This document shows, piece after piece, positions 44,939-52,776 of a DNA stretch of 64,000 nt; position 1 is the first letter of the stretch, and every line of letters starts with the position of its first letter. A program made the translations under genes and the position numbers. Source of the DNA: CAYMPH01 sp964529415 (GTDB lineage: Bacteria > Spirochaetota > UBA4802 > UBA5550); the NCBI GenBank assembly GCA_964529415.1, contig CAZGWD010000003.1, positions 186,001 to 250,000 of the forward strand. The letters run 5' to 3'. Below the pieces are notes generated by a model. The model was not told where the DNA came from, made no database searches, and saw nothing but the letters and a program-made list of their open reading frames with translations.

Positions 44939-46579
44939 ATGACTCATTTTGTGAATAAAACAATAGGCATGATACTCAGGGATACTGCTGCAAAATTTCC
45001 CGGCCACGAAGCACTCATCCATCCGGAATCTGGAATAAGACAAAATTACAGCAGCTTTTATAAAAGCTGCAGGAGCACCGCCAAAGGCTTCATGGCCCTG
45101 GGCATCAAAAAAGGCGATAATGTTTCGGTATGGACCACCAATGTGCCGGAGTGGGTATATATGCAATTTGGCCTGGGAATGATAGGCGCAGTTCTCGTTA
45201 CAGTAAATACCAGCTATCGTACGCATGAGGTCGAATATCTTCTCACGCAATCCGATTCCACCACGCTCGTAATCATTGAATCCTGCCGCGATTCTAATTT
45301 TTATGAAACAATACGGGAAATAATCCCCGGAATTGATAATTTCAAACCAGGCGGAATTTTATCTGAAAAACTTCCTGAAATGAAAAATATTATTTATATT
45401 GGAAACAGGGAAAGCACGCCTGGAATGTTCAGCTACAGAGATATTATAGCGCTTGGTGAAAAAATTACAGATCCTGAGCTCGATGCACGAGATTCCCAGA
45501 ACAGCTCTAATGATACAATCAACATGCAGTACACATCCGGTACTACAGGCTTTCCCAAAGGAGTGATGCTCACTCATTACAACATAGTCAACAACGCGCG
45601 AATGGTTGGCGATGTTATGGGTTTATCAGACAAAGATAAACTTCTCATACAGGTTCCCCTTTTCCATTGTTTCGGCTGCGTTATGAGCACTTTAAACAGC
45701 GTATATCACGGAACAGCAATGGTGGTTCTTGAAAGTTTTGATCCGCTGAAAGCTCTCAAAGCAGTCAACGATGAAAAATGCACAGCAGTGAACGGTGTGC
45801 CGACCATGTTTATCGCCATGCTCGCGCATCCTGATTTTAATAAGTATGATATGACATCACTGCGTACAGGCATAATGGCAGGTGCGCCATGCCCGGTTGA
45901 TACCATGAATCAGGTGCGCACAAGGATGAACTGTTCCGAAATCGTAATCGCATTCGGGCAGACAGAATCATCCCCGGTAATGACCATGACACGCAGAGAT
46001 GATCCGGTTGAACTCAGAGTATCAACTGTTGGGAGACTCCTGCCTGATATCGAAGGAAAAATCATTGATCCTGAAACCTGCGAAGAGCTGTCGCCAGACA
46101 CTCAGGGCGAAATTATCACAAGAAGCGAATGTGTCATGAAAGGCTACTATAAAATGGAAGAGTCAACTGCTAAAGCAATTGACAGTAACGGCTGGCTGCA
46201 TACAGGTGACCTTGGTGTAATTGACAAAAGCGGATACTACAAGGTTACTGGAAGAATAAAAGACATGATCATCCGTGGCGGAGAAAATATTTATCCGCGC
46301 GAAATTGAGGAATTTATGTTTAAAAATCCCAAGGTGTGCGATGTTCAGGTGGTGGGAATTCCTGACACAAAATACGGGGAACAGGTACTTGCGGTAATTC
46401 AGCTCAAAACAGATAAATCTGCTACAGCTGAAGAAATGGTCGAATTCTGCAAAGGAAAAATTGCCAGGCATAAAATTCCGAAATACTGGGAATTCGTTAA
46501 GGAATTCCCCATGACTGCAAGCGGAAAGGTCCAGAAATTCAAACTGCGGGACATGTTCAAGAAAAAATATAAGGTTTAG
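44939..46579 (+). CDS. Fatty-acyl-CoA synthetase (AMP-binding family)
   Basis: 546 residues, full length for an acyl-CoA ligase activating a carboxylic acid with ATP and CoA. The AMP-binding P-loop is YTSGTTGFPKGVMLTH, the aryl/acyl pocket motif is IAFGQTESSP, and the C-terminal domain has GWLHTGDLGVID, GRIKDMIIRGGENIYPREIE and the catalytic Lys in ASGKVQKFK. It resembles the medium/long-chain fatty-acid group. GGAGG lies 5 nt before the ATG. It begins a plus-strand run with a 55-residue membrane protein, YibE/F and a hydrolase. The substrate is unknown, and a link with the PKS product is possible but unproven. Confidence 0.93.
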   Translation: MTHFVNKTIGMILRDTAAKFPGHEALIHPESGIRQNYSSFYKSCRSTAKGFMALGIKKGDNVSVWTTNVPEWVYMQFGLGMIGAVLVTVNTSYRTHEVEYLLTQSDSTTLVIIESCRDSNFYETIREIIPGIDNFKPGGILSEKLPEMKNIIYIGNRESTPGMFSYRDIIALGEKITDPELDARDSQNSSNDTINMQYTSGTTGFPKGVMLTHYNIVNNARMVGDVMGLSDKDKLLIQVPLFHCFGCVMSTLNSVYHGTAMVVLESFDPLKALKAVNDEKCTAVNGVPTMFIAMLAHPDFNKYDMTSLRTGIMAGAPCPVDTMNQVRTRMNCSEIVIAFGQTESSPVMTMTRRDDPVELRVSTVGRLLPDIEGKIIDPETCEELSPDTQGEIITRSECVMKGYYKMEESTAKAIDSNGWLHTGDLGVIDKSGYYKVTGRIKDMIIRGGENIYPREIEEFMFKNPKVCDVQVVGIPDTKYGEQVLAVIQLKTDKSATAEEMVEFCKGKIARHKIPKYWEFVKEFPMTASGKVQKFKLRDMFKKKYKV

Positions 46580-46582
46580 GAA

Positions 46583-46750
46583 ATGGCTGGTTATTTTTTT
46601 GTATTTTGCAGTATTGCGGCATTATGCTTTTTAATTTATTCATTAACTCATTTAAATGAATTGAATATTAATGTATTTCACCCGCGAATTATTGTTGAAC
46701 TTGTATTGTTTATTGTTTTTATGGTATCAGGTCTTTTATTGATAAATTAA
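46583..46750 (+). CDS. Small membrane protein, 55 residues
   Basis: An unlisted frame that starts 3 nt after the synthetase stop and ends 5 nt before the YibE/F start, filling the gap exactly. The product (MAGYFFVFCSIAALCFLIYS ... FHPRIIVELVLFIVFMVSGL LLIN) has two predicted helices with a short polar link. AGG lies close to the ATG and coupling to the upstream gene is likely. No family recognised. Exact packing between two real genes is the main support. Confidence 0.55.
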   Translation: MAGYFFVFCSIAALCFLIYSLTHLNELNINVFHPRIIVELVLFIVFMVSGLLLIN

Positions 46751-46755
46751 TCAAA

Positions 46756-47883
46756 ATGAAAAAAAAATTAAAATATATATTTATTATTTTATTCACTGTC
46801 TCCGCATTCGTTTATGCTGATTCGTTTTATCATGAAGTTGAATTTTACAGCGCTAAAATTATTAAACTTGAAAGAATTACAGAAACTTCTGAAGAAAAAG
46901 CTACAGATGAAACTGTTTTCACGCTTGAAATTTTATCTGGAGATAGAAAAGGCCAGAGAAAAACTGTAACTTACAAGGGGAAAGAGGATGTGCCGGGCTA
47001 TGTACGATATACTGAAGGCAGCACAATATTTATCGGACTTAACAAAATTCATGCAAATAAAAAAACTGAGGAATATGTAGCACTTCACGATATAGACAAT
47101 TCAAAAGGCCTTATAATTCTTGCATGCATTTTTATGGCTGCATTGATTGCCGTAGGCAGGCTGAAAGGCATGATTTCAATTCTCGGCCTTCTCATAACAG
47201 TGCTTCTGATTTTCTTTGTGCTTATACCATTGATTCTGAAAGGATTTCCGGTTCTACCTGTAGCTTTTATAATTGCACTGGCTTCAATTATTTTTACTAT
47301 ACCCACAATTACAGGATTTACAAAAAAATCTGTAACAGCAATAATCGGAGCTGCATCCGGCATTGCAGTTTCAATGATTATGAGCCTGATATTCGGATGG
47401 CTTATGCATATTTCAGGTATTGTAACAGACGAATTGCTGACAATTTTTTATGCTACTAACCTGAACATCAATCTCACAGATATTGCTCTTTCAGGAATGA
47501 TTCTTTCAGCACTCGGAGCAGTCATTGATATATCAGTTTCAATATCATCGTCTATAAATGAATTGTTTGTTGTACATCCTGATGTGGATTTCAAAACAGC
47601 TTTTTCATCAGCCATGGAAGTCGGCAGGGACAATCTTGGTTCAATGGTGAACACGCTTGTTATGGCTTACGTTGGATGCTCACTTTCGCTAATTCTGCTG
47701 ATTTATCTGCGCTTTGACTCGAAGATGCCTATTTCAATGATCTTTTCATATAATCAGGTTTTAATCGAGATATTAAAATCTTTTGCAGGCTGCATGGGTA
47801 TGATTGCTGCAGTACCTGTTACTGCAATTATCGGAGTAAAACTTAATTTAAAAAAAATACCAATAAATATAACTGCAAAATGA
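46756..47883 (+). CDS. YibE/F-like multi-pass membrane protein
   Basis: 375 residues: signal-like N-terminus, an extracytoplasmic beta-rich domain (about 22-110, TEGSTIFIGLNKI), then about seven transmembrane helices. LSGMILSALGAVIDISVSISSSINEL and the conserved MEVGRDNLGSMVNTLVMAYVGCSLSL place it in the YibE/F family, whose function is not known (transport has been suggested). Its stop overlaps the next start by ATGA. Confidence 0.88.
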   Translation: MKKKLKYIFIILFTVSAFVYADSFYHEVEFYSAKIIKLERITETSEEKATDETVFTLEILSGDRKGQRKTVTYKGKEDVPGYVRYTEGSTIFIGLNKIHANKKTEEYVALHDIDNSKGLIILACIFMAALIAVGRLKGMISILGLLITVLLIFFVLIPLILKGFPVLPVAFIIALASIIFTIPTITGFTKKSVTAIIGAASGIAVSMIMSLIFGWLMHISGIVTDELLTIFYATNLNINLTDIALSGMILSALGAVIDISVSISSSINELFVVHPDVDFKTAFSSAMEVGRDNLGSMVNTLVMAYVGCSLSLILLIYLRFDSKMPISMIFSYNQVLIEILKSFAGCMGMIAAVPVTAIIGVKLNLKKIPINITAK

Positions 47884-48734
47884 AAAAAATTCCAATCTCA
47901 TTAATTTCATTTTTTATAGGTATTTCAATTGTTTCTGCAGATACAAAAAAGATAAATAATAAATATGTTTCCATAAGAAAAAAAACTCCATTCGTTTTAG
48001 TTCATGGCGCCTGGCATGGAGGCTGGTGCTGGAAAAAGTTAACTCCTCATCTAACCAGGGCAGGCAATACAGTTTATACCCCGACGCTTACAGGGCTTGG
48101 AGAACGCAGTCATCTTTTAAATGACAATATTAATCTTGATACACATATTCAGGATATTGTTTCAATGATTGAGTTCGAAAACTTAAATGATATCACACTC
48201 GTGGGACACAGCTACGCAGGATTTGTAATAGCAGGAGTTGCTGAAAAAGTTCCGGAGAGAATCTCAGCTATTGTATTTCTTGATGCGCTGATTCCGGATG
48301 ACGGAAAAGCTGTGCTTGACTTTTTATCAGAATCAGCAAAAAACATATATTATGAAAGCATGAAAAATAATGATAAAAGCTGGAAACTGCTGTTCTCGCA
48401 AAAAGTTGATATTTCCGAGCTTGGCATTTTCAGCAAAAAAGATGCAGAATGGATTGAGTCCCGAATGACTGAGCAGCCGCATAATACCTATTCACAGAAA
48501 ATCAGCATATCAGAATCAACTGCAAAATTAATAAATGAAAAAGGATTTTTTATTCTGACTTCAGACAGGCAGGATTTTATTGCTGAATACAAGAGAGCAT
48601 CAGAACGCGGATTAAAATTATTTAAAATTGATGGAGCCGGCCATAACTCAATGATAACACAGCCGGAAAAACTGGCTTATATTTTATTGAATTTAAAAAC
48701 TGCAAAAAAAGCTGCAGGAAAGATCAAGAATTAG
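47880..48734 (+). CDS. Exported alpha/beta hydrolase, esterase-like
   Basis: 284 residues with an N-terminal signal peptide (MKKIPISLISFFIGISIVSA). The hydrolase core begins FVLVHGAWHGGWCWKKLTPHL, followed by the nucleophile elbow GHSYAG, an Asp in the region after FILTSDRQDF, and the terminal His in GAGHNSM. The form resembles the salicylate-esterase/hydroxynitrile-lyase-like group (EstC), which act on small esters. It is coupled (ATGA) to the YibE/F gene. Substrate unknown. Confidence 0.85.
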   Translation: MKKIPISLISFFIGISIVSADTKKINNKYVSIRKKTPFVLVHGAWHGGWCWKKLTPHLTRAGNTVYTPTLTGLGERSHLLNDNINLDTHIQDIVSMIEFENLNDITLVGHSYAGFVIAGVAEKVPERISAIVFLDALIPDDGKAVLDFLSESAKNIYYESMKNNDKSWKLLFSQKVDISELGIFSKKDAEWIESRMTEQPHNTYSQKISISESTAKLINEKGFFILTSDRQDFIAEYKRASERGLKLFKIDGAGHNSMITQPEKLAYILLNLKTAKKAAGKIKN

Positions 48735-48753
48735 AAATTTATACTTTTTTGTC

Positions 48754-48773
48754 ATCCCCGTGAAAACGGGGAT
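48754..48773. repeat. REP-like palindrome
   Basis: ATCCCCG-TGAAAA-CGGGGAT, embedded in GTC...CCAG. Short hairpins of the form TCATTCCCGCGAAAGCGGGAATCCAG-type are widespread intergenic repeats in bacteria. This one sits in a convergent gap and lacks a U-tract. Confidence 0.6.
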
Positions 48774-48871
48774 CCAGAATTCTGAAATGGATTTGCCATA
48801 TGTTGCCGGTCATCACCATCTCAGAAATAACAATGAATTAATTAATTGTTAACTGCTATTCAAAGAGCAAT

Positions 48872-49906
48872 TTATAATCCAATTAAAGCGAATCTGGAAC
48901 AGTCGTCAAAAAGATAACCGCTTCCGATTAAATGCAAAATAATGCCTTCAAGTGAATATACGAAATCTCTGGCATATCCCTTCCTGTATAAACCTGAATG
49001 CATGAGCATGATTTCACCGCTGTAATCTGCTCCGGATTTTTTATACAGCCATATATTGCCTCCATTAAAAATTGCCCTTTCAGAGAGACGCATATTAAGA
49101 CCAGATTCAAAAAGCTCAACAAAAATCTCATTGCTCAGATACTGCCTGTCGCCAGGCTGTACCCAGTCAACTGCTGCGAGAGAAACATCAATATGCCTGT
49201 ACCCGAGCTTAGCAGCTTCAGCAACCATCCACGGATTTGCTGTATGCTGAAGATACGGTGACCTCCATATCCGTGTAAGTTTTTTCCCTGAAATCTTCAT
49301 GAAAATTTCTTCTGTTTTCAACAGTTCATTCCGCAATAAATCAGCTGATGGATAAACCGGAAGGTGATTATATGTATGATTCCCAACAATATGCCCTTCC
49401 ATTACAAGCGACCTGATCTGTAATGGATATTTTTCCATGAACTTTCCTGTAGCGAAGAATGTACCTTTTATTCTGTACCGCGAAAGAATTTTCCGTATAT
49501 GATCAAGATTACCGTCATCCTCACCGAGATCAAATGTTAAGAAAAAATTTTTAACTGCAGTTTCAGGGTGCCGCAGTATACTTAAATTTTCTTTCCCTGA
49601 TGGCACAGTTCCGGATGTGCTGTTGATACTTGCTCCCCTGGATATAAGATAAACTGCAAGATCAGGATTTTTAATGAAAACTGCGTATCGCAGAGGGGTT
49701 ACTCCAAAACTGTTCGCAGCGCTGATTTCTGCTCCCCAGAAAATCAATCTATTAATTTCTTCTGCATCCTGATTGATAACTGCATAGTGAAGACGGGTGT
49801 TCCGGAGCACATCCCTTTCTTTCACCCAACCGGGAGTGCAGGAGGATATCATGATTACAGAAAACAGCAATCCAGCTATTAAAAAAAATTTCACAGCATA
49901 ATCCAT
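48872..49906 (-). CDS. Ankyrin-repeat/polysaccharide deacetylase lipoprotein
   Basis: 344 residues from the preferred Met (49906-49904), which gives the lipoprotein signal MDYAVKFFLIAGLLFSVIMISSC (lipobox Cys at 23); the frame is open 45 nt further upstream. Residues about 35-95 contain two ankyrin repeats (RLHYAVINQDAEEINRLIFWGAEI, TPLRYAVFIKNPDLAVYLISRGA). A NodB-type deacetylase follows: FFLTFDLGEDD (motif 1, with Leu in place of the usual second Asp), the zinc ligands in HTYNH, WRSPYLQHT and LMHSG. It should act in the envelope on peptidoglycan or a glycan, or bind without catalysis. The combination of ankyrin repeats and deacetylase in one lipoprotein is unusual. Confidence 0.82.
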   Translation of the reverse strand: MDYAVKFFLIAGLLFSVIMISSCTPGWVKERDVLRNTRLHYAVINQDAEEINRLIFWGAEISAANSFGVTPLRYAVFIKNPDLAVYLISRGASINSTSGTVPSGKENLSILRHPETAVKNFFLTFDLGEDDGNLDHIRKILSRYRIKGTFFATGKFMEKYPLQIRSLVMEGHIVGNHTYNHLPVYPSADLLRNELLKTEEIFMKISGKKLTRIWRSPYLQHTANPWMVAEAAKLGYRHIDVSLAAVDWVQPGDRQYLSNEIFVELFESGLNMRLSERAIFNGGNIWLYKKSGADYSGEIMLMHSGLYRKGYARDFVYSLEGIILHLIGSGYLFDDCSRFALIGL

Positions 49907-50036
49907 ATTTAAAATATAAAACTGCATTAAAAAATAACTGAAAAATTTCATCAGTTTAACTGACAGCGAAAACCGGATCAGAGAAATTACAGGTGATGAA
50001 TAAAATATTTCTCAATGATTCCCCCTTTATTTAAAA

Positions 50037-50645
50037 TTATTTTTCAATTCCTGCAATAACAATTTCAGACTGTTTTAATAAAGATTTCATTAAATCTTTC
50101 AGCGTCATATTTTCATCGGAAATGAATTTTAATACATGGAACACAAGAAGACTATACAATGTCTGTACAGCTGATTCAATATTTATTTTCATATTTATAC
50201 AACCGTCCTGTTTAAGCAGTTTCATTAATTCCATAAACTGGCTTGTATAAATTTCATCTACCTTCCATATATTCTGTATTATTACAGGATCGTGCGAAAA
50301 TCCATTGCCTATGAATTCGCGCCAGATTGTTTTATTGTATACTGAAAAACTTTTTATATAAATATAAAAAAAACTATTTATAGTAGAAAGCAGATCAGAA
50401 GACCTGTTTTTTAATGCATTTTTAAAATCTGCTTCAAAATCATTTGACCGGTCACCAATAATTGAAAGAAGCAGATCGCTTTTTGATTTGTAATAATTAT
50501 AAAGCGTACCTACACCGATATATGACATATCTGCTATATCCTCCATCGATGTTTTTGAAAATCCTTTTGTCCCGAAAAGGGCAATTGCAGAATCCTGTAT
50601 TCTGTCTTTTGTTTCCTTTTTTTTCTTTTCCCGGATGCCTGGCAC
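50037..50645 (-). CDS. TetR/AcrR family transcriptional regulator
   Basis: 202 residues. The N-terminal helix-turn-helix is clear (RIQDSAIALFGTKGFSKTSMEDIADMSYIGVGTLYNYYKSKSDLL); the C-terminal ligand-binding part is helical and unassigned. Translation starts at GTG (50645-50643), with AGGA 9 nt upstream. It follows a membrane-protein gene by 20 nt on the same transcript. A 40-bp inverted repeat before that gene is the likely operator, implying autoregulation. Confidence 0.92.
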   Translation of the reverse strand: MPGIREKKKKETKDRIQDSAIALFGTKGFSKTSMEDIADMSYIGVGTLYNYYKSKSDLLLSIIGDRSNDFEADFKNALKNRSSDLLSTINSFFYIYIKSFSVYNKTIWREFIGNGFSHDPVIIQNIWKVDEIYTSQFMELMKLLKQDGCINMKINIESAVQTLYSLLVFHVLKFISDENMTLKDLMKSLLKQSEIVIAGIEK

Positions 50646-50665
50646 TTGATTTTCCTTTAAAAAGA

Positions 50666-51103
50666 TTATTTGTTTTTACACAACGCGCATGCTTTATTGC
50701 CGCAACGCGTGCAGACAAAAAAATTAATTTCAACAGCAGCAGCAAGAAAGAACAGCCAGAAAATTCCAAGCAGAATTTTGTTATCCCAAAGCCATAATTG
50801 CGGAAACGATATCAGAATAAGCATGGGAATAAAGACTGCAATATAGTCAGCCATTGTGTATTCGCTTTGCGTTCGATCAGGAATATATTTTGTAATATTC
50901 CCTACAAATACATGCCCGCATGAATCCAGACGGCACGGACATTTTGAACAGAAGGCATACCCTATTATAAATGGTGATGCTGCCAGTACACAGGTATATA
51001 CCAAACCGTAAACCAGCGATTGAGAAATAACTGCATACAAGCAGATTATAAAAGCAGAAATTATTAACATTATACTGATAAATCCGTGAATTCTATCTTT
51101 CAT
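50666..51103 (-). CDS. Cysteine-rich four-helix membrane protein, unknown function
   Basis: 145 residues with about four transmembrane segments (about 8-28, 30-48, 90-102, 107-125). Two clusters of cysteines flank the membrane part: CSKCPCRLDSCG between helices and CTRCGNKACALCKNK at the C-terminus, both able to bind metal. No family is recognised. GGAGG stands before the ATG. First gene of the two-gene operon with the TetR regulator, so its expression is probably induced by the ligand of that regulator. Confidence 0.75.
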   Translation of the reverse strand: MKDRIHGFISIMLIISAFIICLYAVISQSLVYGLVYTCVLAASPFIIGYAFCSKCPCRLDSCGHVFVGNITKYIPDRTQSEYTMADYIAVFIPMLILISFPQLWLWDNKILLGIFWLFFLAAAVEINFFVCTRCGNKACALCKNK

Positions 51104-51116
51104 ATTTCCTCCTTAA

Positions 51117-51162
51117 ATTTATGAATATAATTCATAAATGAATTATATTCATAAATTGTCAA
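51117..51162 (-). promoter_or_regulatory. 40-bp inverted-repeat operator with TTGACA promoter, TetR operon
   Basis: ATTTATGAATATAATTCAT (51117-51135), two A residues, then its exact reverse complement (51138-51156). Each arm is itself nearly palindromic, so two TetR dimers could bind. On the minus strand a consensus TTGACA (51162-51157) adjoins the repeat, placing the operator over the -10 region. It ends 13 nt before the ATG of the membrane-protein gene, directly before the GGAGG. Confidence 0.8.
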
Positions 51163-51180
51163 GCGGAAAATATAGATATA

Positions 51181-51215
51181 AAAAAATGATGCCTTACGTT
51201 TATGCAAGGCATCAT
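51181..51215 (-). terminator. Intrinsic terminator of the MORN-repeat gene
   Basis: ATGATGCCTT (51186-51195) pairs with AAGGCATCAT (51206-51215) around a 10-nt loop; on the minus strand the stem runs into TTTTTT. It lies 42 nt beyond the MORN gene stop. Confidence 0.85.
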
Positions 51216-51257
51216 CTGAATAAAATTTTATATATATTAAAACATATATCAAAAAAA

Positions 51258-51851
51258 TTATTTCACAAACTTGTCATTAACCCAGTTTCCCTTTTGTAAA
51301 ACTTTTCCGTTTTTATCAGTCAGAATCCCCTGTCCGTCTTTTTTATCATGCTTAAACTGACCTTCGTATTTCTGGCCTGAAGGCATTGTTAAAACACCAT
51401 GACCTTCCTTTTTATCATCTTTATATTGGCCTGCATATTTCTGCCCTGTAGGCCATGTGTATGTTCCCTCGCCATTGTATTTTCCGCCTTTAAAATCACC
51501 TGTATAAACCTGTCCGGATGGAAGAGTTAATGTTCCCTTTCCTTCTTTTTTATCATCAACATAAGATCCTGTATATTTCTGATTATTCGGCCATGTATAT
51601 GTTCCATGTCCATGATGCTTTCCAGCTTTAAACTGGCCGTCGTATTTCTGTCCATTTGCAAGAGTAAGAACTCCCTGGCCTTCATATTTCCCGTTTTTCC
51701 ATTGTCCTGTGTATGTCTGTCCTGAAGCCCATGTAAATGTTCCTGTACCGTTTTTGCAGTCACCTGAAATGCAGGAAGTTTTTTTCTGTGAATATGCGAC
51801 AAAGACAGGAAGCATAAGAATTACTAATGACAAAGCAAATACTTTTTTCAT
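51258..51851 (-). CDS. Exported MORN-repeat protein
   Basis: 197 residues. Signal peptide MKKVFALSLVILMLPVFVAYS is followed by six to seven 23-residue MORN units (pattern GTYTWPNNQKYTGSYVDDKK), the last one degenerate. MORN repeats form elongated beta-hairpin sheets used for binding. Start choice: the longer frame opens 12 nt upstream (MERI), but the GGAGAG there is the ribosome-binding site for the ATG at 51851-51849, which also begins the signal peptide. It follows the Cys-repeat gene by 77 nt and has its own terminator. Partner unknown. Confidence 0.88.
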   Translation of the reverse strand: MKKVFALSLVILMLPVFVAYSQKKTSCISGDCKNGTGTFTWASGQTYTGQWKNGKYEGQGVLTLANGQKYDGQFKAGKHHGHGTYTWPNNQKYTGSYVDDKKEGKGTLTLPSGQVYTGDFKGGKYNGEGTYTWPTGQKYAGQYKDDKKEGHGVLTMPSGQKYEGQFKHDKKDGQGILTDKNGKVLQKGNWVNDKFVK

Positions 51852-51927
51852 AATTCTCTCCATTGGTTGATTATATAAAAAACTTATTATTTATAATATA
51901 AAAAAAATCAATAGAAGTCAATTGAAA

Positions 51928-52761
51928 TTACCACATTCTTTTTTTTGAATTCTTTTTAACTGTATTTACATATCTGTGCCAATAATCCTCAATTCCGCAG
52001 GCTACACTTCCATTTCCGCCCATCTCGCATTTTGTTGACTTGCCTCCGCACGCAATGCTTCCATCTCCGCCGGTTTTACAATCTGCTGCAAGACCTCCAC
52101 AAGCTACACTTCCATTTCCGCCCATCTCACATTTTGTTGATTTGCCTCCGCAGGCAACACTTCCGTCTCCGCCTTTTATACAATCTGCTGCAAGACCTCC
52201 ACAAGCTACACTTCCATTTCCGCCCATCTCGCATTTTGTTGACTTGCCTCCGCACGCAATGCTTCCATCTCCGCCGGTTTTACAATCTGCTGCAAGACCT
52301 CCACAAGCTACACTTCCATTTCCGCCCATCTCACATTTTGTTGATTTGCCTCCGCAGGCAACACTTCCGTCTCCGCCTTTTATACAATCTGCTGCAAGAC
52401 CTCCACAAGCTACACTTCCATTTCCGCCCATCTCGCATTTTGTTGACTTGCCTCCGCACGCAATGCTTCCATCTCCGCCGGTTTTACAATCTGCTGCAAG
52501 ACCTCCACAAGCTACACTTCCATTTCCGCCCATCTCACATTTTGATGATTTGCCTCCGCAGGCAACACTTCCATCTCCGCCAGTTTTACAGATTGATGAT
52601 TCTCCGCTACAGGCTACACTTCCATTTCCGCCCATAATACAATCAAAAGCTGATTCAGCATTAGCAATGTTCATTCTGAATTGATTATCATTTAATAAAA
52701 TATTAAAAACAAATGCATAAGAACTAAAAACAGAAATCATTACTAATAAAATTTTTTTCAT
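51928..52761 (-). CDS. Secreted cysteine-rich 17-residue tandem-repeat protein
   Basis: 277 residues; ATG at 52761-52759 with AGAGG before it (the frame can open one codon earlier at TTG). An N-terminal signal-like segment (MKKILLVMISVFSSYAFVF) leads to twelve complete and one partial unit of 17 residues, pattern C-x2-GG-[ND]-GS-[VI]-AC-GG-x4. Two unit types alternate, CEMGGNGSVACGGLAAD and CKTGGDGSIACGGKSTK (or CIKGGDGSVACGGKSTK). Cysteines recur with spacing C-x9-C-x6-C, 26 in the repeat array, all of it Gly-rich. The regular period suggests a disulfide-laddered solenoid or metal-binding fibre. No family recognised. It lies 15 nt after a hydrolase gene. The tail (IEDYWHRYVNTVKKNSKKRMW) is basic. 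Confidence 0.8.
   Translation of the reverse strand: MKKILLVMISVFSSYAFVFNILLNDNQFRMNIANAESAFDCIMGGNGSVACSGESSICKTGGDGSVACGGKSSKCEMGGNGSVACGGLAADCKTGGDGSIACGGKSTKCEMGGNGSVACGGLAADCIKGGDGSVACGGKSTKCEMGGNGSVACGGLAADCKTGGDGSIACGGKSTKCEMGGNGSVACGGLAADCIKGGDGSVACGGKSTKCEMGGNGSVACGGLAADCKTGGDGSIACGGKSTKCEMGGNGSVACGIEDYWHRYVNTVKKNSKKRMW
52009..52630. repeat. Tandem DNA repeat, 51/102/204-bp hierarchy, inside the Cys-repeat gene
   Basis: The sequence around CATCTCGCATTTTGTTGACT recurs at 52021, 52225 and 52429, an exact 204-bp period, with nearly identical units between. Each 204-bp unit is two related 102-bp units, each of two 51-bp (17-codon) units. Near-identity of the 204-bp copies implies recent duplication or gene conversion, so copy number may vary between strains. 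Confidence 0.9.
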
Positions 52762-52776
52762 CAATTACCTCTACAT

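Noticed and set aside
52009..52630. Regularly spaced repeats that could suggest a CRISPR array
   Set aside because: The units are contiguous 51-bp coding repeats in frame, with no unique spacers and no cas genes.
52032..52684. Two long plus-strand frames rich in Pro, His and Leu repeats opposite the Cys-repeat gene
   Set aside because: They are open only because the 51-bp repeat unit is a multiple of three and lacks stops on the other strand. No ribosome-binding site or signal; the minus-strand product has a signal peptide and proper start.
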